Shown: positions 1 to 17,369 of the stretch, piece after piece
Layout of the letters: each line of letters starts with the position of its first letter
Numbering within the stretch: position 1 is the stretch's first letter
Origin: Setaria digitata
Taxonomy: Eukaryota; Nematoda; Chromadorea; Rhabditida; Setariidae
DNA: 23,530 nucleotides
Direction: 5' to 3'
NCBI GenBank assembly: GCA_003640385.1
Contig: RCAB01000730.1
Location: forward strand, 1-23,530
Notes under the pieces: generated by a model
Databases searched by the model: none
The model's input: only the letters and a program-made list of their open reading frames with translations
What the model was told of the DNA's origin: nothing
Translations under genes and position numbers: made by a program

Positions 1-8
1 TAATTAAC

Positions 9-2166
9 CTGCAATACAGGTATACAAGCCAGAGCAACAGTTTCAATTTCTTCTGTATAAGTTTCACATAACTCATCGAACAAAAGCACACGAATTTGAT
101 AACGAAGTGGTTCACATTCAATAATTCGTCTACCAATTAATTTAGACGATGGATGAGCACACATGCAGCGTACCTCAGCTAATGCTGCTGGCATTCTCTC
201 AAAAATTATACTTTCAATTGAAAATTTTTAATTTTCTAAAATTTTTTTTTTTGAAAATTTATTACAATTGAAATTTATAATTAGAAATTTTTTTTTTAAT
301 CAAATTTTAATTCTTTTATGTTGATAATTTCTGGCAAGATTTTATCTTCCGGAAAAAAAAAAAAAGAAAGAAAGAAAAGTACCAGACCAATGGATTATAA
401 TTGAGGAAGTATTCGAAGGTACACAATGCCCTTTCTCTAAGTGGTGTTTCAGGTGTTATTGTAAGAAGTTTCGGCGTTTCACAGCCGAAAATTCCATGTG
501 TTACTTGTTCGCCGTCTTTCAATGCATTTAACTGTAAAAAAAAAAAAAAAATTCAGTCATTTTGCGCATGATAAATTGAGCAATGAAATCGATCAAATTT
601 GGCTCTAAGCCTAGAGTGAACAATTTATACCTACCTTAGCCATAAATTTTGAATGAATTTTTTTTTTTTTTTTCTTTGGCACAAAAAAATTGCTTTTCTT
701 TTTTTGCATTCTGAAAACTTCAGGCAAATAAATTTTTTATTTGTGTAAAAAAAAAGAAGAGAAATATCATGAAATGATAAAAATGTGCATATTTTGATAA
801 CTCAGTAAATATTCATTGCCTTGAAATTTCCTTTTTTTTTTTTTAGCTTTTAATTTCAGATCTAAAAATGAAAAGCAATGCTAATAATTATTTATTTTAT
901 CAGTAAACTGCAACAGATAAGAATAACAATGAGTATTTTAAACTGGATAGTCTGAAAAATGCTTTCATAACATGTTATACATATTGCTAACTTAGTCTAA
1001 CTATTTGATAGACTACTGATAGGTGATTATTTTTGTTCATAAACCTTTGAAATTAAAAAGTATCCTTCTATTGACTGATAAGCTTTCATAGATTTCATTT
1101 TAATACAATTTATTTCAGCTGAAAACGAAACAGTCAAATAGTTTTTTTTTTTTTTTTTTTTAACTCAAACAATCAATGTTAAACTAACTCTCTATATAGA
1201 TCAATTATTTGAGTAAAAATTTATTTTCTTTTATATTTTGTGTTTATGTTGCAATTTTTCGTCCTATTGCTTTTTTGTTTTTTGTTTTTGTTTTTTTCTC
1301 CTTTAATTTAGAAAATTACAAATAAAATTTGCATTTACAAAACAGAAGAAGAGCTTTCTTGTTGAGGAAAAGATGTAATTAATATTTAAATTCATGTTAA
1401 ATTCGAATTTTAAATGATAAAAATTTATGTTTAGGAATGAAAAGTTTTGCAGTGAAATGAAAATTAAAATTTGCTTTAAAACCTGTAAATTTAGCAAGGA
1501 TTGTTGATAAATGGGTGCGATAGGTATGTAATGCGAAGAGTTCTTTTTGTGTAACCATTCCGCAAAACTCTGATAATGATCCCTTTTCATGTAGCGATAA
1601 AAGCATTCCGAATCCGATTGAGAATTCATTGAAAATTTATTCGCATATTGTCCATTGCTGAAATGAAATAGAAAAAAAAAAAAAAAATTTAATTTTTATA
1701 AAAATTTGAAATATTTTCTTTTTGTATAAAAAAAAAAAAAAAAAAAAAAAAGGAAAAAAGGAAAAATTTATTTATTTATTTTTTTTTTGTTTGAAAATTC
1801 AGGTGTAAAAGATGAAAATAATAAATTTAATTTTTTTTTTTTTTGAAAATTTCATACAATTGATAATGTTAAAATTTCAAAAAAATTTGATTCTTTGAAT
1901 GGATAATTTTTACGTATAGTACTAAAAAAAAAAAAAAAAAAAAATTAAACTATAGGCTAATAGTTTAATTATGATAGATAGGAATTTACGACGGGTGAAA
2001 ATTGCTCATTTAGTTGTTCGCTAAAATTTGCTAAATTAAATTTTATTTTTTTTTTGTACCAAAATAGAAATTTTCCAAACTTCAGTTACCTTTTGATATC
2101 CTGAAATCCAATAAAAAGCATAAGCCAAAAAGGCTGTGCTAGTATGAATAACGGAGAAGCCAGGAT
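9..2166 (-). CDS. Interleukin-17-like secreted cytokine (partial; 5' exon and 3' end not seen)
   Basis: Exons on the minus strand are 2166-2090, 1657-1483, 531-388 and 197-9. The phases join without a break (2 nt carried from the first to the second, then 0 and 0), giving 195 open codons. The first exon encodes a hydrophobic stretch ([19 protein letters not shown]) that fits a secretory signal. Its initiator ATG must lie in an unseen upstream exon, because an in-frame TAG sits just before the acceptor. The last two exons carry the IL-17 fold signature: [11 protein letters not shown], then [13 protein letters not shown], then [13 protein letters not shown], then [16 protein letters not shown]. 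These match in order and spacing the SPWxY...DPxRYP, EAxCxC, NSVPxxxxxVLR and VxVGCTCV blocks of animal IL-17s. IL-17s are secreted dimeric ligands; C. elegans has a neuromodulatory member, ILC-17.1, and orthology to it is inferred. The final exon may splice at 8/7 (GTTAAT) or read on past the edge. Family call fairly sure; exact ends are not. Confidence 0.68.
532..1482 (-). other. Intron of the IL-17-like gene
   Basis: This intron is bounded on the minus strand by donor CAG/GTTTTA at 1483/1482 and acceptor TTTTTACAG at 532. It is AT-rich with long homopolymers (T21 near 1140, T16 near 659). A 570-630 patch is somewhat more complex and open on the minus strand for about 40 codons, but lacks convincing splice sites. 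No other gene is seen. Confidence 0.55.
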
Positions 2167-4068
2167 CTAAAAACAATAAATTAATGAAAATTTTTTGTGA
2201 TAAAAAGGAATTTGCTCCGTAATACTTCGATTTTGAGGGAAATTTTTTTCTCGCAAATATTTTTTCTTTGTTTTTTTTTCTTTAATTTCAAATTAATCAC
2301 AAAAATAGTAAGTTTTGAAAATAGTGAACATTTTGGGATAATAGAATAATTAGCTTATAATATTGATCAATTATCACTCCATCCACAGGATTTATCACTT
2401 TGTTTATCAAAAGCGTTACATTTTAGTTTAATCTCATATCGGTCAAATGCTGATATAAATTAATATATTCGTAATACATGTATTCATGAATGCACTCTCT
2501 ATCACTTAATTATTAAATTTATTATTAATAAATTATCAGTCTACTGTTAAATTCATCCTTATCACTTAATATATTATTCTCCATAAACTTTTTGAATTTA
2601 CTCCTATCGCTGCTTATCAAAAACACTGTTTCAGTTTTGTTAAATATCATATCAGGTGTGTAGAGAATAAATCAACGTATTCTTAAGAAATCCATTCTTG
2701 AATTTATTCCTATCACTTATCTCTAGATCACACTATTCACAACGTTACTCGTACCTATCATATGAAAAAGTTCATTCGTTACTTTTCCTTTCTAAAAATA
2801 TGAAAAGTACTTAACAAATTAGAACTTCTAATATGCACGTTCGATCATTTAATTTTCACCTTTAATTAAAACACTAATTATTGGAAAGGTTTATTTCGTC
2901 TACTAAAGCACAATTAATTCTGTTATCGTTGATAATTCTTACTCACAATTACAATGATTAATATAATTTGGAACAACTAACTGTAAATAAAATATTTAGC
3001 AAAATTATAACTGATTATTAAAAATTACGATTATATTTTAGAAAATTAGCAGAAAATTTTTTGAAATGAAAAAAAAAAGAAGTAAATTTAACAAAACAAG
3101 TTTTTGCTAATTTAAGAATTTTTATTTCAATTATTTTTCTTTTCGTGTATACTCATTAAATCGTTTTGAACTTCCAAAAAGTGATCAAAATTCTCCACAC
3201 AATAACAACAGAGTTAATTTGATAAAATTATAATTTTCATGTGAAATCAGTCAAGAAATTATGTCCCGAAATACAATTGGTAAATAAATGGATGTGGAAA
3301 TTAGAACTACTAAAGCAGATTGACAGTGAACAACATTTCTCCAGTGATAATTATTTGCTAATTCAAATTATCAGTAAATTAATCGTCTATGAAGACGAAG
3401 ACGATCGAAACAGATTGATTTAACGGATTAACTGTATGATCAAAAAATTTTTGCAAAAAATTTGATGTAGCGCCCAGGCGTACAGTTATAAGATATTTAT
3501 TCATTAGAAACTATAAAAATGGAATCAAAATTAGCTTTCTAATTCCTTAAAACATTTATGAAAGAGACAATTCATTTTTTAATATCAGAAAGAAACTTCC
3601 TTAACACCTTTTGTCTTCCTTTGTTGATTTCATTAATTTTTTTTTTTTTTTTTTGGTAACTATAAATTTCTATGATAATAATTTATTAGGCTTTTTTTTC
3701 TTATCAACCAGAATGTTTTTTTTTCCTCTTTCAGTATCAATTACAATCTTTACATTTGCATTTTTTTTTTTTTTTTTAATTATCAGTTGGAATTTCAACG
3801 TGTTACTTGTTTCTATTCTTTTTTTTTTAAATTTAGTTTTGACAGTTTTCTTAATTTCTTTTTTTTTTTTTAAATTTAGTGCTTTTCTTTTTTTTTTTCC
3901 CTTTTTTTTTCGTTTTTTGTTTTTTGATATAATGGTAGTTTTACCCAAAAAATATTTGCTAAAAAAAGAATAATTTACATATTAGTGAAATTTTTTCACT
4001 TCCAAAGCATTTTCCCATATATATTTATATATTTTTTGTTAAATGTTCAATTAAAATACCTTCAAACA
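2167..4068. promoter_or_regulatory. Divergent intergenic region between the IL-17-like and SLC17-like genes
   Basis: About 1.9 kb separates the leftward cytokine gene from the rightward transporter ATG, so both promoters probably lie here (inference from orientation). The first exon of the cytokine gene should also lie here but could not be identified. The stretch 2300-3230 is plain AT-rich DNA. The stretch 3611-3960 is a T-rich low-complexity block whose open frames on both strands are Phe- or Lys-rich artefacts. The only coding-like patch is 3241-3423, listed separately. No TATA box or trans-splice acceptor could be assigned. Confidence 0.4.
3241..3423 (+). CDS. Unexplained short open frame, possible terminal exon
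   Basis: A 60-codon open frame ends in TAA at 3421-3423. The sequence is less homopolymeric than its surroundings and gives a normal-looking peptide: KKLCPEIQLVNKWMWKLELL near the start and an acidic end, VYEDEDDRNRLI. The listed start is GTG; the first in-frame ATG begins at codon 19 or later, so an ATG-initiated product would be only about 42 residues. A possible acceptor (AAATCAG) ends at 3250 and would make this the last exon of an unseen gene. I do not recognise the family. It lies about 650 bp before the transporter ATG on the same strand and ends in a stop, so it is not part of that gene. Chance ORF remains possible. Confidence 0.25.
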   Translation: MKSVKKLCPEIQLVNKWMWKLELLKQIDSEQHFSSDNYLLIQIISKLIVYEDEDDRNRLI

Positions 4069-12605
<8,537 letters not shown>

Positions 12606-12668
12606 GAAAAAAATGTTACAAGTAACAAATGTTGAGATTTTTAGATAGAAATTATCACAGAAATATAA

Positions 12669-12674
12669 AATAAA
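12669..12674 (+). terminator. Candidate polyadenylation signal of the transporter gene
   Basis: AATAAA lies 64 bp after the TAG stop, a normal distance for a nematode 3' UTR. In AT-rich DNA this hexamer is also expected by chance, so the assignment rests on position. Confidence 0.5.
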
Positions 12675-14207
12675 AGAGGAAAGGCTTAACATAACCTTGA
12701 TAATATACATAAGTTTTGAGGAATGTTAATATTAAGATAATTCTAGAGTTCGTTTTTTCCTTCCTTTTTTTTTTTTTTTTTTTTTTTTAATTGAAAATTA
12801 TTACAAAAATATATATATATATGCAAAAGAAGAAGAAGGAAAGTCACATAATCTTGATGTGATCAAAAATTTTAATCCAACTTAGAATTAAGATTAAAAA
12901 AACTTTCCTATTTTCTTCTTTTTGTTTGTTTATCTTTTTAATCCAATTAGGTAAATTGTTTGTTTAGTTTATTTTCAATTTTCCTTTTTTTTTTTTCTCC
13001 AGTGAGAAGTGTAAAATAAAATGAAATAATTTGCAATTTATGTGGTTGATAAAATTGTTTGAACTCTTCAAGTTATACAATAATTGCTTCAATATGATGA
13101 AATTCAGCAAAAAAAAAAAAAAAAAAAGAACGGAAGCATAAATAAATGGAAATTAAATTTAAACAAATTAAAATGGACGTGGCATTCAGTTTTTTTTTAT
13201 CCTTTTTCTATTTTTTTTTTCTTTAAATTATTTTATTATTTAATGCGAAAAATAAATACAATCATCAAACTGCTATGACAAGGTTGAAGTGAAATCAAAA
13301 AATTTAACCAATTGAATTAAAATTCGTTCTTTTCATTATTCATTCATTTATCAGAACATGTGAGTGAATAAAGAAAAGAGTTATATAGTCAATGAAAAAA
13401 TTAACTGATTGAAACTTTTGAAAAATCAAATAGCAGTAAATTAATAAAATTGATACTATTTGGGATGATTTTTTTATATTTATCATCAATTTTATTCAAA
13501 CAAATTTTTAGTGAAAAATTTTAGCATGCAAAAATTTAGAACATAATGAAAATATAATGTAAATTTTAATTTACAATTTTCAATTTATGTTTAAGTTCGT
13601 TAAGCGCATTAAATGACGTGAAAGACTGACGACTACCTTCATTTGGTGAAATGAGAGCACAGTTTTTTTTTTTTTTTTTTTCTTTTAGTATTAATGTAAT
13701 TAATTATATATAATTAATAGTCAATAAAAAAAAAATATGTATATCATTGTATTATTTGATAATTGACGTTGTTAAATTTGGCGAACAAAAAGTTTATAAA
13801 AATTTTTACTCACAATAGTTGCATTTTATTTCTATTTTTTTTTTTTATTTTTATTTTTTGCATTAGAATTTAGCAAAAATAATCGGTTTAAAAAGAAGAA
13901 GAAAAATTAACAATAAATAAGTTTCATTTATAATAATATTCAATATATTCTAAATTAACCATTTCATGGTGACACTCGGAAAGAAAGAAAAAACAAGGCA
14001 TCAGATAATGATTATGAAAGTATAATCTTTATCAGCATATAACTGATAATTGTGTCAGTTGGTAATATTTCACTTAGGAGATTTATGTTCTTCCCAAATT
14101 AGGACTCATTAATTAAGGAGGCCATTTAAGGATAAGCAGCACTAATTATACTCCATGAAAGTATTTCGTTAAGTAGAAGAAAGTAAAGAGGTGAATGAAG
14201 AAGAACA

Positions 14208-14208
14208 A

Positions 14209-14249
<41 letters not shown>

Positions 14250-14254
14250 GAGGG
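14208..14254. repeat. (GA)n microsatellite
   Basis: Alternating AG/GA with GAAAG interruptions, inside a longer purine-rich tract beginning near 14173. Intergenic. Confidence 0.9.
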
Positions 14255-15204
14255 GAAAAAAAGCTTATTACTATTTGATTAGCATTTAGAAATCGGATTT
14301 AACTTGATCAGAATTACTCTCGACATCTGAATATTCAAAGTAAATTAGGCGAAGAGCTTAGAAACGGAAATAGGCCAAGAATCAAAAACTATGGTTTAAA
14401 TTATACGATGAGAATATAGTGGTTAATTTAGCCCAATGACCAATGGCCATTTATTAGTGGTATCATTTGTGGTCCAACCTCCTCTTGTTATGTAGTCATT
14501 TCATTAGCATTATCATGGAGGTCAGAGGTTGCTCTTATTGTACTAGTTCTACAATGTATAGCTATTAAATATTTTCCTAGTACATAGCTATTCCAAAAAC
14601 AATTATTATTTGTTAAAGTACTCATTTTGCGTGCGTAATATTTGTCACTGTAACAGTTATATTTAACAAAAACAATTATTTTTGTTTGTGCTTGTGTATC
14701 AAATTATTATAATAGTAGCAACAAGAAATTACCGCTACTATTAGATTTCGCTCATTGTATATGCATATTTTTCAATTTAATAATTGGAAAAAGCGATAGT
14801 AGCAATTACTACTAAATTAATTTATTACTACTAAATTATTCTCATTGTACTTGCTAGTTTGTCACTGTACAACAATAACAACAATAAGAGCTGGTATTAG
14901 ATTAATCTTATTGTAGTTACATATTTGCTACTCTTTGATTTTACTGCTATTTACTTGTGCATCTCTCTCTAGCTATAATACTGTGTAATTAAGATGTATC
15001 GTTAATATCCTGCTAATTGTTGCAGCAATTTGTTCGTATTCTAAAACTATCACATGAAGGATTTTAGCCGCAATTAGAAGTAGCTGTTGTTGCTATTATT
15101 ATATTAACAAAAATATGCAAGTGCAATAAGAAAGCAATACAATATTGTTGTTATTGCTATCGCAAAGAGTAGTCTTATTACAGTAATAACAGTAATTCAT
15201 TCGT

Positions 15205-15482
15205 AAATTATTTACAAGCAGTTTCAAATACACAATTACAATAATAATTATTAATTTTTGAGGACAAGAAAAGACAAGATAGCAATAATACAATAGCTTA
15301 TTGTTGTTAGTAATTATCAAATAGCAAATTAATATTTCATTATAGAATAATTTACAGACAGTTGCAACTACTGCAACAACAGCAATTATTAATTTTTGAG
15401 AACAAAGAAAGGAAGAAATAACACTAAGATATTAATTTGTTATTGATAGCAACTATCAAGTAACAAATTAATATTTCATTAT
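15205..15482. repeat. Two-copy imperfect tandem repeat, unit about 139 bp
   Basis: Copy A is 15205-15343 and copy B 15344-15482. Both open with a TTTACA(A)GCAG/TTTACAGACAG block and share CAATTATTAATTTTTGAGRACAA in the middle. Both also share TARCAAATTAATATTTCATTAT at the end, in the same order and spacing. Related words (GCAATAACA, TCATTGTA, TTGTCACTGTA) recur back to about 14600. Confidence 0.75.
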
Positions 15483-15919
15483 TTTTGCAAGTAATTAAAA
15501 TCTGTTAATATGATAGCAGTAAGGTGTTCAGGTAAGCTTTCAGGTGTAAGCGTTTGAAACAAATATTCTATGCATGATAATTGCTAATAACACATATTAG
15601 CTGAATCAAATAGACTATCGGTTTATGATTAGCATTGGTCAAAGCAGTTATACGATGTGCTATCGCTCTATCATTATCTTTAATATTATTACTATTTATT
15701 TGGTAAATAATTTTAGCAAAATTATTATTTGATAAAAAGTATCAAAATTTAATTGCAATACTAGAAAATTTTCGTAGAAATATTTTTTACTGAATATGCA
15801 ATTAATTAAAATAGGTTACGCAAAGTTTTAATTCAGTTCTCTTTTTTTTTTTTTAATTTGAAATTTTATAAAAGTTTGATTTAAGTTAGCAATTTTTTTT
15901 AATTCATTTTTGTTTCTAG

Positions 15920-16507
15920 CGCAAATTTTATTTTTCTAATTTAGCATTAAAGGTTTGTTTTTTTTCTTGTAAATATATAAAATTGAAAAAGAACTTTACA
16001 TTAATCTTAGAAATTCAATAATCTTTTTTTTTTTTTGAAACATACTTGAAGATTTGCAAATCAATCTTGGGAATTCACTCAGTTCCAATTTTGGACTTGA
16101 AAATTTTAGACTGACCTTATTTGCTTAATTTTTTACCATTTATGTTTAACGAATCACAAGATATTATACTAGGTAAATAATTTTTGCAATTAATTAATTC
16201 GTTATAAAATTATATTGTGATTTTCAGATTATTTGTGCAAGTTCTGTTGAAGTAATTACATACAAATTTCATCCCAAAATTGGTAAAATTTTTAACATTG
16301 CAATTTAATTAGCTAATACAATTTTCTGTTATTAAATTATTAAGCTTTTTCTTTCTTTACATATGACTTATGAATATTTTTTCATTTAAAATGTGCTTTT
16401 TCGTTTGTTTTCTCCTCTCTTCACATCAGCTGTATTTGAATTTTAAAATTCTAATTACATCTTTAACTATTTTTGAACTTTGAAATATAATTTCCTCCTC
16501 TTTCCTT

Positions 16508-16540
<33 letters not shown>

Positions 16541-17338
16541 CTTAAAGAAAACTTGAAATTAAACATTTTTATTCAGAATGAAATTTAACATTTGTGAAAA
16601 TCTGATTTAGAAAATTAAGATCAAAATGGAAAGCAGATTTTCAGATAAATCAATTATTGAATGTTTGCAAAAAGCAATGGAGATAATCACTGATAAAACT
16701 TGCTTATTGTTTGAACCTGCTACTGATACAACTAATATGCAGGCAAATATAATTTCTTTCATACAATCACCGTAAGTTTAATGCAAATTTTTCTTTTCTT
16801 TTAACTAAATAATCAAATGAAATTAATTAATATTCTTAACAATTATTATTCACAATAAATTTTGCGAGGTTTTTTATTTTTGGAAATTATTTCAAAAAAA
16901 TTTATTAATTATTTCCATTACCATTACTTATTTGATTAATGTAATAATGAATAAAGACGAGAAAATGATGAAAATTTTAAAAAATAAAAACGAAATTTAG
17001 CAAAAATTAATTAAATTATTTTAGAAATAGAATACATGAAATTGGTCTAGTAATTATGTTAATTTAGGTTTTGCATATTTCGTTTGTTCATAAACTTTTA
17101 TTTATTGTCTGTAAATTTTATCGATTTCAGATTTCTGATTTTTATTGATAATGTATTAACAGTTTCCTTGATTTTCAGTTAATCAATATCATATTATAGT
17201 AGCACTTCTCTAACTTCTAGTTAATTAGTATTACATTATAATGCCATCTTTAATTTTTAGCTAATCGATATTACATTATATTAGTACGAATGATTTTGAA
17301 TTTATCAATATTATACCATACAAATATAGTTTTATCAG

Positions 17339-17369
<31 letters not shown>

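Larger units (their letters stand above)
12675..15919. other. Intergenic region before the astacin-like gene
   Basis: Mostly AT-rich filler. It should contain the promoter and the unseen 5' exons (signal peptide, propeptide) of the astacin-like gene. Two weak ATG candidates were considered: 13966, a short frame with donor ATGAAA/GTATAA in phase 0, and 15510, a short frame followed by GTAAGC in phase 1. Neither could be tied to the downstream exons. The block 14380-14560 is clearly richer in G+C than its flanks. Confidence 0.4.

Noticed and set aside
1397..1606. 69-codon minus frame overlapping the cytokine exon
   Set aside because: It is the other frame of exon 1657-1483, whose phase joins its neighbours; this one does not.
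3611..3973. Open frames of 120 and 92 codons on both strands
   Set aside because: Almost only Phe/Leu or Lys from T/A runs; low-complexity artefacts.
15099..15320. 73-codon minus frame rich in Asn/Tyr/Leu
   Set aside because: Lies in the AT-rich repeat field and follows the repeat words; no splice or family signal.
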